From Deinococcus arcticus (lineage in GTDB: Bacteria; Deinococcota; Deinococci; Deinococcales; Deinococcaceae): DNA of 64,000 nucleotides. The stretch spans positions 149,329-213,328 of the forward strand of contig NZ_PYSV01000006.1 of assembly GCF_003028415.1 (NCBI RefSeq). The letters are read 5' to 3'. The translations under genes and the position numbers were made by a program. The notes beneath the pieces are model-generated. The model made no database searches. It was not told where the DNA came from and worked only from the letters and a program-made list of their open reading frames with translations. Below are positions 45,988-59,781 of this stretch, in pieces; within the stretch, counting starts at the first letter, position 1; each line of letters opens with the position of its first letter.

Positions 45988-46957
45988 CCTGGAATCACCC
46001 GAACGGCAGGGCGGCGAGCTGGAGGTGCTGCGTCCCGGGCTGCACACCACCGTGCAGGACGCCGGGCGCCGGGCCCGCGCGCTGGGCGTGCCGGGCGGCG
46101 GCGCGGCCGATGGCACAGCGCGGCGGCTGGCCAACGCCCTGGTGGGCAACCCGGGCGCGGCCCCGGGGCTGGAACTCACCCTGCTGGGCCCGGCGCTGCG
46201 CTTTGACGCCCCGGCCCTGATCAGCCTGTGCGGCGCGCCATTTGCGGCCACCCTGGACGGCGCACCGCTGCCCCTGTGGCGCGCGGTGGCCGTGGCAGCC
46301 GGGCAGACGCTGGACGTGCGCGGCGCCCCGGCCGGGGTGCGGGCCTTTCTGGCGGTGCGGGGCGGGCTGCTGGGGCAGGAGGTGTTTGGTAGCTGCGCCA
46401 CTGACCTTCGCAGCGGCTTCGGTGGGCTGGCGGGCCGCGCCCTGCGCGCCGGGGACCGGCTGATCTGGGGGCCTGCCCTGCCCGCCCCGGCCCCACGGGC
46501 TGTGCCCGCGCCCGGGCTGCACACCCCGGTGGGCCCCCACCACCGCCTGCGGGTGCGGCCCACCCCAGACCTGACCCCGGCGCTGGCGGCCAGCCTCTGC
46601 GGGCCGCCCTTCACCGTGAGTGCGCAGGCCGACCGCATGGGTGCCCGCCTGAGCGAGGCGGTGCCTGCCCCCCACGAGCCGGCGCGGCCCAGCGTGCCCA
46701 ACGTGCCGGGGCTGCTGCAACTGCCCCCCGATGGCCGGCCCATTGTGCTGCTGCCCGATGCCGGCACCCACGGCGGCTATCCCACGCCGCTGGTGGTGAT
46801 TCAGGCTGATCACCCCCGGCTGGCGCAGCTGCGGCCCGGCGACCGGGTGCAGTTTGAAGAGGTGAGCCTGGCCGCCGCCCGACACGCGCTGCTGGCCCAG
46901 GAACGGGCGCTGCGGCAGGCCGAGACAGCGCTGCGGCACTGGTACGCCCGCCCATAA
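45980..46957 (+). CDS. pxpC: 5-oxoprolinase subunit PxpC
   Basis: 325 residues from a GTG. KipA/PxpC blocks are LRPGLHTTVQDAGRR, GVPGGGAADGTARRLANALV, GGLLGQEVFGSCATDLRSGF and LPDAGTHGGYPTPLVVIQAD. The GTG is chosen since the conserved strand LEVLRPGLHTTVQDAG starts 14 residues on and the overlap with pxpB is short. Partner of PxpB. Confidence 0.92.
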   Translation: MADLESPERQGGELEVLRPGLHTTVQDAGRRARALGVPGGGAADGTARRLANALVGNPGAAPGLELTLLGPALRFDAPALISLCGAPFAATLDGAPLPLWRAVAVAAGQTLDVRGAPAGVRAFLAVRGGLLGQEVFGSCATDLRSGFGGLAGRALRAGDRLIWGPALPAPAPRAVPAPGLHTPVGPHHRLRVRPTPDLTPALAASLCGPPFTVSAQADRMGARLSEAVPAPHEPARPSVPNVPGLLQLPPDGRPIVLLPDAGTHGGYPTPLVVIQADHPRLAQLRPGDRVQFEEVSLAAARHALLAQERALRQAETALRHWYARP

Positions 46958-46971
46958 GTCCAGCGGCTGGC

Positions 46972-46977
46972 TATGCT
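46972..46977 (+). promoter_or_regulatory. -10 box TATGCT for leaderless pxpA
   Basis: TATGCT, 6 nt, then ATG at 46984. pxpA may therefore have its own start of transcription inside the pxp cluster. Confidence 0.5.
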
Positions 46978-46983
46978 GCCCCC

Positions 46984-47733
46984 ATGCAGATAGACCTGAA
47001 CGCCGATCTGGGCGAGGGCAGCCCGCACGAGGAGGCCGTGATGGCGGCCGTCACCTCGGCCAACATCGCCTGTGGGGGCCACGCCGGCGACGCGGCCACC
47101 ATGCGCGACAGCCTGCGCCTCGCGGCGCGCTTTGGGGTGGCGGCGGGCGCCCATCCTGGTTTTCCCGACCGCGAGGGCTTTGGGCGCCGGGCCATGACCT
47201 TTGCCCCGCAGGACGTCACGGCCTTTGTGCGCGAGCAGATCGAGGCCCTCAAGGCGGTCGCCGCGCGCGAGGGGGTGACGCTGGCCCACGTCAAGCCCCA
47301 CGGCATGCTGTACACCATGGCCGCCGCCGACCCCACGCTGGCCCGCGCCATTGCCCAGGCCGCCGCCGCCGCCGGTCTGCCGCTGTATTTCGGTCTGGCG
47401 GGCCAGGACAGCGTGATGCTGCGTGAAGCCCGCGCCCTGGGGCTGCGCGCCCTGGGTGAGGGCTTTGCCGACCGGGGATATGCCCCGGACGGGCAGCTGT
47501 GGCCCCGCAGCCAGCCGGGCGCCCTGCTGCCCCGCGCCCTGGCCGTGGCCCAGGGGGTGCGCCTGGCCATCCAGGGCCGCGTGGCAGCGATCAGTGGCGA
47601 GGAGGTGGCGGTGCCCGCCCAGACCCTGTGCCTGCATGGCGACGGCGCGGAGGCCGCCGAGCTGGCCGGCGAACTGCGCGCGGCCCTGGCGGCGGCGGGG
47701 GTGCGGGTGGCCGCCCCCCTCCCCCAAGCATGA
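46984..47733 (+). CDS. pxpA: 5-oxoprolinase subunit PxpA (LamB/YcsF family)
   Basis: 249 residues. The family opening MQIDLNADLGEGSPHEEAVM, then SANIACGGHAGDAATM and GAHPGFPDREGFGRR, are present, as are VKPHGMLYTMAA and the late LCLHGDGAEA. It completes the three-part 5-oxoprolinase, which removes 5-oxoproline formed spontaneously from glutamine. Confidence 0.95.
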   Translation: MQIDLNADLGEGSPHEEAVMAAVTSANIACGGHAGDAATMRDSLRLAARFGVAAGAHPGFPDREGFGRRAMTFAPQDVTAFVREQIEALKAVAAREGVTLAHVKPHGMLYTMAAADPTLARAIAQAAAAAGLPLYFGLAGQDSVMLREARALGLRALGEGFADRGYAPDGQLWPRSQPGALLPRALAVAQGVRLAIQGRVAAISGEEVAVPAQTLCLHGDGAEAAELAGELRAALAAAGVRVAAPLPQA

Positions 47734-47816
47734 AGGTTGGCTCAGGGCCCGCCCGGGGGCGCTGGGCGGCACTTGTCAGGCGGCGGTGAGAGGCCGCGTG
47801 GTGAACTGCCCCTACC

Positions 47817-48956
47817 ATGCGCCGCTTTCCCCGCCACCTTCTGCCTGACCTCGCGGCCCGGCGAGCGGCCTGTCCCATTCTGGGGGGACGACCACTGGAC
47901 CGGCGCCTGCTGAGCAGCCACGTGCTGGCCGTGGTGCTGCTGGCCATGCTGCTCAAGCTGCTGGCCATGCCGCTGGACGCCTTCGAGCACACCACCCTGG
48001 CGGTCACGAGCGCCCTGGTGGCGGGCCTGCTGGCCCTGACCGCCCTGACCCGGCTACCGCTGCAGGTGATGCATGGCCTGCTGCTGGCCGTGGCCTGGAG
48101 CTACCTGCTGAGCCAGCTGTGGCATGTGCTGTTTCAGGTGCCGCCAGCGGGCCAGTTGCCGGCCATGGGCACCCTGGGCCCCTGGGCCGCTGTGGTGCTG
48201 GCCTCACACCTGTGGCTGCTGGGGCGGCGTGACAGCCTGCCCCTGAGCCTGCTGGCGCTGGGCAGCACGGCGGCCCTGCTGGCGGCCTACGTGCTGCGCG
48301 TGCCCGGCGCAGCCGCCCAGCCGGTGGTGGGCGCCGGTCTGCAACTGCTGCTGGCCGGCGCCGTGATGCTGGTGGGCCAGCACAGCACCGCGCGCCGGGT
48401 CACCGATGACCTGCGCCGCGATCTGCTGGGCGACGGTCACGACGGGCGCGACGCCCTGACCGGCCTGCCGGGGGGCGCCGCCATGAAACGCTGGCTTCAG
48501 GACGCCGTGACCCATCGTCCCGAGGGCCTGGGTGTGGTCGTGATTGGCCTGGACGCCCCCGGCCCCGACTCCAGCTCCCCCGCCGAGGCCCGCCGCCTGG
48601 CCCATGTGGCCCGCGTGCTGCAGGGCGCCCTGCGCGAGGACGACCGGCTGGGATCCCTGGGCACCGACCAGCTGGTGCTGGCCCTGCGCGCAACTGATGC
48701 CCGCGCCGCCCGGGCGATCTGCGAGCGCCTGCGCCTGCGCGTGGCCTCGCGCCCGGTGGACGGCCACAACGTCACGGTGACCCTGGCCCTGGCCTTTTAC
48801 AGCGGCCACCGCGACGGCCTGAGCCTCCTGCGCGAGGCCGAGGACACCCTGCACGGCGCGCAGCCCGGGGGCCCCAACCGGGTGGTGCTGGGCCCCCTGC
48901 CCAGGCCAGAGCCGGACCCCACCCCTGACCAGCTGGCCCAGCTCAGCCCCGCGTAA
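47817..48956 (+). CDS. Membrane protein with a degenerate GGDEF domain
   Basis: 379 residues. Six hydrophobic helices (about 35-190) are followed by a GGDEF-fold domain: DALTGLPGGAAMKRWL is the usual opening, but the signature loop reads LGSLGTDQLVLAL where an active enzyme has GGDEF, and the metal aspartate in the first strand is VVIGLDAPG. It therefore probably does not make cyclic di-GMP and may instead bind a nucleotide or a partner. The N-terminal helices suggest a sensor. The ATG follows CCTACC closely. Confidence 0.8.
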   Translation: MRRFPRHLLPDLAARRAACPILGGRPLDRRLLSSHVLAVVLLAMLLKLLAMPLDAFEHTTLAVTSALVAGLLALTALTRLPLQVMHGLLLAVAWSYLLSQLWHVLFQVPPAGQLPAMGTLGPWAAVVLASHLWLLGRRDSLPLSLLALGSTAALLAAYVLRVPGAAAQPVVGAGLQLLLAGAVMLVGQHSTARRVTDDLRRDLLGDGHDGRDALTGLPGGAAMKRWLQDAVTHRPEGLGVVVIGLDAPGPDSSSPAEARRLAHVARVLQGALREDDRLGSLGTDQLVLALRATDARAARAICERLRLRVASRPVDGHNVTVTLALAFYSGHRDGLSLLREAEDTLHGAQPGGPNRVVLGPLPRPEPDPTPDQLAQLSPA

Positions 48957-48963
48957 AGACCCC

Positions 48964-49004
48964 AGCAAAGACGACCAGCCGATTCCGCGCTGGTCGTCTT
49001 TGCT
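48964..49004 (+). terminator. Intrinsic terminator after the GGDEF gene
   Basis: Perfect 16-bp arms AGCAAAGACGACCAGC and complement, with a 9-base loop; the stem ends in TTTGCT. Confidence 0.8.
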
Positions 49005-49152
49005 GTTCCCTGCTGGCTGTCCCCCGAACCTGGGCTCTGGGAGCCAGAGGTGCAGGGAGTCGCCTCCTGTATGGCTCTTGCTCGGCCAACACCTCTTCCC
49101 CACTCGCTCAGGAACCCCACCAGGGGCCAACCACACAGCCCAGCCACAAAAA

Positions 49153-49176
49153 CCCCCAGGCAAGGTTGCCTGGGGG
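49153..49176 (-). terminator. Intrinsic terminator after rplY
   Basis: CCCCCAGGCAA and TTGCCTGGGGG form a stem followed, on the minus strand, by TTTTTGTGG. 17 bases after the rplY stop. Confidence 0.85.
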
Positions 49177-49192
49177 CCGGGGCAGCGGGGGC

Positions 49193-49909
49193 TCAGCCCT
49201 CGTTCTGCTCGGTGCCTTCGCTCTCGCCTTCGGCGGTGTCGGCTGCGGCTTCGGCCTTGACCTCTTCCACCGTGGCCTCGCCTTCCAGAATGGCGGCGGC
49301 GGCTTCCTCGCTGATCTCGCCAGCGGCGACCAGACCGGCCACCTGGGCAGCCTGCTGCTCGGCAGCGGCCTCGCCCTCGGACAGGCGGGGCGGCAGCACG
49401 CTGATCACCACAAGGTCCTCTTCGACCGCCAGCTTCACGCCTTCGGGCAGCTGAATCTGGCCGGCGCTGACGTGGTCACCGATGGCCAGCTTGGTCACGT
49501 CCACCACGATTTCCTGGGGAATGCGGCGGGGGCCGGGGGCCACGACCGACAGGTTGTGCACCACCACGTCCACGAGGCCGCCCATGATTTCGCCCTGGCT
49601 CTTGCCCTTGGTGTGCACCGGCACCGACACGGTCACCGGCTCACCGTAGGTGACCATGTAGAAGTCCACGTGAATGGGCGCGCGCTTGCGCTTGTCCATC
49701 TGCACAGTCTTGACCAGCGCGGGGAAGGTTTCGCCGCCTTCCAGGGTGATGTCGAAGAGCCCGGTGGTGCTCTGCTGGCGGAAGGCGCGGTCAAAGGCCT
49801 TGCGGTCAATGGCAAAGGACACGTTCTTGTCCTTGTTGTAAGCCACGGCGGGGATCAGGCCTTCGGCCAGTCTGTCCTGGCTGCTGCGGGGTTTGGCGTT
49901 CAGTTCCAT
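49193..49909 (-). CDS. rplY: 50S ribosomal protein L25/general stress protein CTC
   Basis: 238 residues, the long CTC form. The 5S-rRNA-binding part starts MELNAKPRSSQDRLAEGLIP and has YNKDKNVSFAIDRKAF and KRKRAPIHVDFYMV; the C-terminal TL5-like beta domain runs to about residue 180, and an acidic A/E-rich tail (EEAAAAILEGEATVEEVKAE) follows. AAGGAGACCGCAC precedes the ATG. It binds 5S rRNA in the central protuberance; in D. radiodurans the CTC form has three domains. Confidence 0.93.
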   Translation of the reverse strand: MELNAKPRSSQDRLAEGLIPAVAYNKDKNVSFAIDRKAFDRAFRQQSTTGLFDITLEGGETFPALVKTVQMDKRKRAPIHVDFYMVTYGEPVTVSVPVHTKGKSQGEIMGGLVDVVVHNLSVVAPGPRRIPQEIVVDVTKLAIGDHVSAGQIQLPEGVKLAVEEDLVVISVLPPRLSEGEAAAEQQAAQVAGLVAAGEISEEAAAAILEGEATVEEVKAEAAADTAEGESEGTEQNEG

Positions 49910-50211
49910 GTGCGGTCTCCTTACGGGCGTTCTTCGCCGCCGCTCCCGTCGCGCGCCGTAAGCCTCTGTGGGCTGTGGGGGCGGGGGCGGGCGTGCAACC
50001 GCAACAGCATAGCAAACCCCCACTGCCTGCGGGAAGGGTCCGGCGTCCAGCCGCCCAGGGCCCGGGCGCCCCCACGCAACACAGGGCAAATGCTTTAAAC
50101 TCTGGAGCGTTGCCGCGCGGCCCCGCGCCCCTGCTCTGCCCCCTCACGGCAGGTAGCGGGCGCAGGCGGGCCCCCGGCCAGAACCCAGCAGCAGCAAAAG
50201 GAGAGCACACC

Positions 50212-50769
<558 letters not shown>

Positions 50770-50784
50770 TTGTTATGCCGCTGC

Positions 50785-50816
50785 GCGCCGCCCACCGGAA
50801 TCCCCGGGGGCGGCGC
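50785..50816 (+). terminator. Hairpin after efp
   Basis: Arms GCGCCGCC and GGCGGCGC with a 16-base loop; TTCGCTTT follows. Confidence 0.55.
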
Positions 50817-50944
50817 TTCGCTTTGCCATTAGACTCGGTGCAGCCAAACGAGCGTTAGGCTGCGGGTAACACCCCGCCGCTGATCCCAGCCGTCATGATG
50901 GGAAGCAGACCGAACGACGAAGCTTGACACCGCAAGGAGGGGCC

Positions 50945-51475
50945 ATGAACCCAGATGACCTGAAGCAGATTCTTTCCGCCCTGACCAGCGCCGATGTGCG
51001 CGAATTCGCCCTGCGCACCGGCAGCTTTGACCTGAGCCTCAAGCGCGGCCCGCAGGCCGCCGGCCCGGCCCCGCTGGCCCCGCCCCAGGCCCCGCAGCCC
51101 CTGAGCGCCCCGGCGCCCGCCGCGCCCACCCCGGCCGCGCCGGCCCCACTGGCCGAGACCCCGGCCCCGGCCGCCGCAGCGGGCGCCCCCACCCCGGCCC
51201 CCGAGGCGCCCGCTGCGGCCCCGGCCCCCACCGCCAGCAAGGGCACGCCGGTCAAGGCGCCCATCGTGGGCACCTTCTATTCGGCCAGCAGCCCCGACGC
51301 CCCCGCCTACGTAAAGGTGGGCGACACCGTGCAGGCCGGACAGGTGCTGTGCATCATCGAGGCCATGAAGCTGATGAACGAGATTGAAGCCGAACTGGGC
51401 GGCACCGTGCGCGAGATTCTGGTGAAGAACGCCGAGCCGGTCGAGTACGGTCAGACGCTGTTCATCATTGAATAA
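50945..51475 (+). CDS. accB: Acetyl-CoA carboxylase biotin carboxyl carrier protein
   Basis: 176 residues. An N-terminal helical part (MNPDDLKQILSALTSADVRE) is followed by a long A/P-rich flexible linker (about 36-97) and the biotinyl domain with K142 in IIEAMKLMNEIEAE. It carries CO2 from AccC to the carboxyltransferase for malonyl-CoA synthesis. CAAGGAGGGGCC precedes the ATG. Confidence 0.96.
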   Translation: MNPDDLKQILSALTSADVREFALRTGSFDLSLKRGPQAAGPAPLAPPQAPQPLSAPAPAAPTPAAPAPLAETPAPAAAAGAPTPAPEAPAAAPAPTASKGTPVKAPIVGTFYSASSPDAPAYVKVGDTVQAGQVLCIIEAMKLMNEIEAELGGTVREILVKNAEPVEYGQTLFIIE

Positions 51476-51476
51476 G

Positions 51477-51548
51477 GTCGAGGGTCCAAGGGTCTGAGTG
51501 TCTAAGGTTTGAACCCGCTTAGACCCTTTGACCCTTAGACCCTTCGAC
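51477..51548. repeat. Inverted repeat of the TCTAAGGGTC word between accB and accC
   Basis: A 72-base imperfect palindrome. The left arm starts GTCGAGGGTCCAAGGGTCTG and the right arm ends CTTAGACCCTTCGAC, each iterating AGGGTC / GACCCT. It begins one base after the accB stop. It could hold back or stabilise the accC message. Confidence 0.65.
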
Positions 51549-51568
51549 TTTCTGCCGGAGGCAAGCAC

Positions 51569-52906
<1,338 letters not shown>

Positions 52907-52970
52907 GGGAAGGGCAGATGGCACAAGGCAGATGGCGCATGGCTGTCTGCCTTTGCATTTGGGGTGAGCC

Positions 52971-53579
52971 GTGAAGAACGTGGATATCTGGACGGATGGA
53001 ATGACGCGGCTTGCGGCGCGTGACGCCCTGCTCTCTCGCCTGTGCGGGCGGGCATGGCCGGAAGGGGCGCTGCTGGACGTGATACGCCCAGGGCCCTTCC
53101 ATGTGCTGGATGTGGGGGCGGGCGACGGTCGCCTGCGGCGGGAAGCCTGGGCGCGGGGGCACGCGGGGCTGTTCGTGGGCGTGGACCCGCACCCGGGCCC
53201 GGGCATTCTGGCCGGCCGCGCCGAGGCCCTGCCCTTCCACGACGCGACGTTCGATCTGGCCCTGTTCGTGCGGGTGCTGGCGCATCTGCCTCGCCCCGAG
53301 CAGGCCCTGGCCGAGGCGCGGCGGGTGCTTCGGCGTGGCGCCTGGATCACGGTGGCCGAACACGGTCCGGCGCACCTGCGCGCCACCTGGGCAGCCCTGG
53401 GACGGCCCGCCACTCCCCCTCGCCCGGCGCCAGAACCTACGTTCACCATCACGGTTCCCGTCACCGTCACGGCGGAGGACGCCCGGTTCCTGCGGCGCAC
53501 ATACAGAGAACCGGCGGAAGTACCCTCGCACTTCTTTCCCGTGCTGGACGAGGTGCAACTGCTGGTATGGTGGCGGTGA
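52971..53579 (+). CDS. Class I SAM-dependent methyltransferase
   Basis: 202 residues from a GTG. The SAM site is VLDVGAGDGRLRREA with the acidic residue in FVGVDPHPGPG, and post-motifs LPFHDATFDLALF and ALAEARRVLRRGAWITVAEH are those of UbiE/methyltransferase type 11. The substrate is unknown. It is convergent with acs, whose stop is 4 bases away. In the short gap after accC, GGCAGATGGC words form a small palindrome. Confidence 0.8.
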   Translation: MKNVDIWTDGMTRLAARDALLSRLCGRAWPEGALLDVIRPGPFHVLDVGAGDGRLRREAWARGHAGLFVGVDPHPGPGILAGRAEALPFHDATFDLALFVRVLAHLPRPEQALAEARRVLRRGAWITVAEHGPAHLRATWAALGRPATPPRPAPEPTFTITVPVTVTAEDARFLRRTYREPAEVPSHFFPVLDEVQLLVWWR

Positions 53580-53583
53580 CGCC

Positions 53584-55539
<1,956 letters not shown>

Positions 55540-55747
55540 GCATTCCTCCGGAACGAGGCAAACAGGTGCGGCGAGGGGACGTGCCCCCACTGTAGCGGCC
55601 GCGCGCCCGGCCCCCACGCCACGCTGGGCCCAGCGGTCCAGACCAGTACCGGGGCGGTACTGCACCGGGTGCAAAACGGGGGCCGGGCGCAGGCAGGCCC
55701 AGCCCCCAAAAGCAGACTGGCTTGCCCACCACGCGGGCCGGCGCGCG

Positions 55748-55753
55748 TATGCT
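55748..55753 (+). promoter_or_regulatory. -10 box TATGCT for leaderless moaA
   Basis: TATGCT, 8 nt, then ATG at 55762. Nothing else is recognised in the acs-moaA gap (55540-55747). Confidence 0.5.
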
Positions 55754-55761
55754 GCGGCCCT

Positions 55762-56766
55762 ATGCTGCACGACGTGTTGGGCCGCCCCCTGCGTGACCTG
55801 CGCCTGAGCGTGACCGACCGCTGCAACCTGCGCTGCACCTACTGCATGCCCGCCGACGTGTTTGGCCCCGGGTACGCCTTCTTGCCGCGCGCCGAACTGC
55901 TGACCTTCGAGGAACTGGAGCGCCTGAGCCGCCTCTTCGTGGGCCTGGGCGTGCAGAAGCTGCGCCTGACTGGCGGCGAGCCCACCCTGCGCCGCGACCT
56001 GCCCGAGTTGGTGGGTCGCCTGAGCCGGATTGGCGGGGTGCAGGACCTCGCCATGACCACCAACGGCCTGCTGCTGCCGGCCCTGGCGCCGGCCCTGAAG
56101 GCGGCGGGCCTGCGGCGGGTCACGGTCAGCCTGGACAGCCTGGACCCCGAGGTCTTTGGGCGCATGAACGGCCTGGGCACCCACCCGGCGCGGGTGCTCG
56201 ACGGCATTCACGCCGCGCTGCACGCGGGCCTGGGCGTGAAGATCAACACGGTGGTGCAGCGCGGCGTGAACGACGCGGGCCTGCACGCCCTGTGGCAGGC
56301 CCTGCGCGACCTGGCCCCGGTGCGCTTTATCGAATTCATGGATGTGGGCAACCACAACGGCTGGAATCTGGAGGGGGTGGTGCCCTCCGGCGAGGTGCTG
56401 GCCCGCCTGAGCGCCGGCGGCGAGCCCCTGCAGCCGGTGGGCGCGGCCTACCGGGGCGAGGTGGCCGCCCGCCACCGCGACGCCCAGGGCCGCGAGGTGG
56501 GCCTGATCAGCTCGGTCACGGCGCCGTTTTGCGGCGACTGCACGCGGGCGCGGCTGTCGGCGGCGGGGGTGCTGTACACCTGCCTGTTTGCGGGGAGCGG
56601 CACCGACCTGCGCGCGCCCCTGCGCTCGGGCGCCAGCGACGCCGATCTGCGTGGCCTGATCGCGGGGGTCTGGGCCGGGCGGCGCGACCGCTACAGCGAG
56701 GAGCGCGGCGAGCAGGAACGCGCCGCCCAGCGCCAGAAAGTGGAGATGTCGCACATTGGCGGCTAG
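55762..56766 (+). CDS. moaA: GTP 3',8-cyclase (molybdenum cofactor synthesis)
   Basis: 334 residues. The radical-SAM cluster is C21-x3-C25-x2-C28 in [12 protein letters not shown]; the second cluster is C257, C260 and C274 ([18 protein letters not shown]). It ends in the conserved -GG (HIGG). The [14 protein letters not shown] block is intact. First step of molybdopterin synthesis. Other moa genes are not adjacent. Confidence 0.95.
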   Translation: MLHDVLGRPLRDLRLSVTDRCNLRCTYCMPADVFGPGYAFLPRAELLTFEELERLSRLFVGLGVQKLRLTGGEPTLRRDLPELVGRLSRIGGVQDLAMTTNGLLLPALAPALKAAGLRRVTVSLDSLDPEVFGRMNGLGTHPARVLDGIHAALHAGLGVKINTVVQRGVNDAGLHALWQALRDLAPVRFIEFMDVGNHNGWNLEGVVPSGEVLARLSAGGEPLQPVGAAYRGEVAARHRDAQGREVGLISSVTAPFCGDCTRARLSAAGVLYTCLFAGSGTDLRAPLRSGASDADLRGLIAGVWAGRRDRYSEERGEQERAAQRQKVEMSHIGG

Positions 56767-56870
56767 GGGCGGGGGGCGCTGTTCCAGACCCGGTCACATC
56801 CCAGGCAACCTTGTGTACTTCTGACACTAAACTTAAGATGAAGACGGCGCCGCCCGCCAGCGGCACGCCC

Positions 56871-57573
<703 letters not shown>

Positions 57574-57586
57574 GGCGCCATGGGCC

Positions 57587-57615
57587 ATGAGCTTTGGGGG
57601 TTGACCCTATGGCCC
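57587..57615. repeat. CATGAGC-word inverted repeat after gntR
   Basis: GCCATGGGCCAT and ATGGCCCATGGC, perfect 12-base arms within about 35 bases, next to the terminator below. Confidence 0.55.
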
Positions 57616-57628
57616 ATGGCTCATAGCA

Positions 57629-57658
57629 GCGGGGCGGCCCCAGCTGGGGCCGCCCCGC
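57629..57658. terminator. Bidirectional terminator between gntR and rplT
   Basis: A perfect 15-bp palindrome (GCGGGGCGGCCCCAG and complement) placed between convergent genes, with ATTCTTTCCC on the plus side. Confidence 0.7.
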
Positions 57659-57668
57659 ATTCTTTCCC

Positions 57669-58022
<354 letters not shown>

Positions 58023-58026
58023 TAAC

Positions 58027-58227
<201 letters not shown>

Positions 58228-58384
58228 GGTGAGTGCCTCCTTTGCAGTCCGGTTGCTCTCCCCTGTCGGGGCGCGTCCGTCTGGGGTTCGGGCCGCTGCG
58301 CCGGCATCGCTGCCCAGGCACAACTGTTGGTCGCCCTGCCCCACTTGACCAAGAGAGGATTGTAGCGGCTGGCCGGGCACAGGG

Positions 58385-59014
58385 TCAAGGTAGGGTGAAG
58401 ATCAGCTGCTGCTGAGTCAGGACGGCCCCGTGCCGCTCGAAGAGGCGGCGCATGGCGTGGTTGCCCGCGTCCGTGCCGCCCACGTGGTCCCCGAAGGCCT
58501 GGGCCGCCAGCGCCAGCAGGTGCGCGTGCAGCCGCTGGCCCAGCCCCTGCCCACGTGCCCCGGGCTGCACGCCGATGAGGTCAATGCCTGCCGTGTCAGG
58601 GCGGCCACCGGGCCCCGTGGCCCCCAGCGCGGCGAGGCGCCCCGAGGCGTCCGGCAGACCCACCAGGGTCCAGCCGTCCGGAAGGGTCAAGGCCGCGCGG
58701 TCCAGGGTGGACAGCAGGCCCTGAAGTTCGGGCGCTGTCACGTCGTCGGCCGTCAGCTGCCGGGCCTGGGGGTCCAGGGGCCAGCGCCCGGCGTTCAGGG
58801 CCGTGGCATAGATCACGGCCTCCTCTTTCAAGTGCCAGCCGGCGGCCTGGGCGGCCCTCAGGCACAGGGGCGCCTGCGTGCTGTCCAGAATCAGGCAGCG
58901 ATCTGTTGCCTGGGCGCGCAGGTGCGCCAGAAAGGCCCGCGCCGCCGCCTCGGGCACGTCGGCGCGCAGGCGGGGCAGCAGGGGAACGGGCGGGGCGGCC
59001 GGAATCAGGCACAC
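58385..59014 (-). CDS. GNAT acetyltransferase, N-terminal end uncertain
   Basis: 209 residues from a GTG. The acetyl-CoA loop is [20 protein letters not shown] and the late [21 protein letters not shown] motif follows. The part before residue 70 looks like a second, degraded or N-terminal acetyltransferase-like half. The frame is open upstream of the GTG and runs into repeat copy D, so the gene may have lost its original 5' end there. Acceptor unknown. Confidence 0.75.
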   Translation of the reverse strand: MCLIPAAPPVPLLPRLRADVPEAAARAFLAHLRAQATDRCLILDSTQAPLCLRAAQAAGWHLKEEAVIYATALNAGRWPLDPQARQLTADDVTAPELQGLLSTLDRAALTLPDGWTLVGLPDASGRLAALGATGPGGRPDTAGIDLIGVQPGARGQGLGQRLHAHLLALAAQAFGDHVGGTDAGNHAMRRLFERHGAVLTQQQLIFTLP

Positions 59015-59044
59015 CCCTTCGAGTCCACGCGGCGAGCGCAGCAG

Positions 59045-59190
59045 CTGAGACGAATTCCGTCCATTTCCGTCACATCCGGGAAAGAGCCGGATGTTCCTCC
59101 AATTCCCGGAAATCCGTCTCTTTTCCTACTCCCTCCGGTCGGAACAATTCCGGAACATACGACGGAATTCTTCGGAACTGGTATGAAACT
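59045..59190 (+). repeat. Dispersed repeat copy D
   Basis: GAATTCCGTCCATTTCCGTC, CATCCGGGAAAGAGCCGGAT, CAATTCCCGGAAATCCG and TTTTCCTACTCCCTCCGGTC, ending with a hairpin, AATTCCG / CGGAATT (59144-59170). The order of blocks matches copy C inverted. It abuts the 5' end of the GNAT gene and the 3' end of the 67-residue gene. Confidence 0.65.
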
Positions 59191-59329
59191 GTTCGGGGTT
59201 CAGGCGCCCGGCGGCCACGTTGCCCTGAATGATGCCCAGGCGCCGCGCCGCGTCGGCAGGGTCGGGCAGCAGGGCGACTGTTTCGTGCAGGGTTTCGGGG
59301 CGGGCACTTTCAATGGTCCAGTGGCTCAA
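59126..59329 (-). CDS. Small protein whose C-terminus is encoded by repeat copy D
   Basis: 67 residues from a TTG behind AAGGAG: MSHWTIESARPETLHETVAL, then LPDPADAARRLGIIQGNVAA. The last 15 or so residues (RMFRNCSDRRE) and the stop lie in the repeat. Codon use in the first part is typical of genes here. No family recognised; probably helical. It is divergent from the TPR-like gene. Confidence 0.5.
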   Translation of the reverse strand: MSHWTIESARPETLHETVALLPDPADAARRLGIIQGNVAAGRLNPEQFHTSSEEFRRMFRNCSDRRE

Positions 59330-59362
59330 AAGGCTCCTTGGGGGTGGGGGCACGCCGTCCTC

Positions 59363-59368
59363 TAGAAT
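59363..59368 (+). promoter_or_regulatory. -10 box TAGAAT for leaderless TPR-like gene
   Basis: TAGAAT, 7 nt, then ATG at 59376. It favours that ATG over the one overlapping the box at 59367. Confidence 0.45.
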
Positions 59369-59375
59369 GCCGGGC

Positions 59376-59690
59376 ATGCGAAGCGCGTACCTGACGGCCG
59401 CCCGCGCCCTGCAACTGGGCCGGGAGGGGGCCGTGGAAGGCGACCAGGCCCGCGCCCTGCGGTTGTACGGCGAGGCGCTGGATATCCTGACCCTGCTGCC
59501 TCCCGAGCGCACGCGCGACGTGCTGCTGGCCCACACCCACCTCGCGTTCTACCAGACCCTGGAGCTGCTGGGGGGCAAAGATGGGCAGCGGCACCTGCAA
59601 CTGGGCGTCAGCTACGCCCGCAGCACCCGCGACCCCCTGGCCCGCGCCATCGCCGAGGAATGCCTCAGCGGTCTGGACATGGCGCTGTAG
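59376..59690 (+). CDS. Small TPR-like helical protein
   Basis: 104 residues: MRSAYLTAARALQLGREGAV, then DQARALRLYGEALDILTLLP, then ARAIAEECLSGLDMAL. The A/L/Y spacing is that of tetratricopeptide helices, about two and a half repeats, so it probably binds another protein. Function unknown. Confidence 0.6.
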   Translation: MRSAYLTAARALQLGREGAVEGDQARALRLYGEALDILTLLPPERTRDVLLAHTHLAFYQTLELLGGKDGQRHLQLGVSYARSTRDPLARAIAEECLSGLDMAL

Positions 59691-59734
59691 AACCGTCAGG
59701 AAAGGCAACGGCGACCGCCCCGCGACAGCACAAG

Positions 59735-59767
59735 GGCGGCACCTGGGAAAGTCCCCTGGGTGCCGCC
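59735..59767 (-). terminator. Hairpin after the membrane-anchored protein gene
   Basis: GGCGGCACCTGGG pairs with CCCAGG/GGTGCCGCC-type text on the right arm; it lies 15 bases after the stop. Short T content. Confidence 0.5.
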
Positions 59768-59781
59768 TGCGCCCGAACAGG

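Noticed and set aside
52915..52970. Small RNA between accC and the methyltransferase gene
   Set aside because: The GGCAGATGGC words make only a short palindrome and no promoter or terminator frames it.
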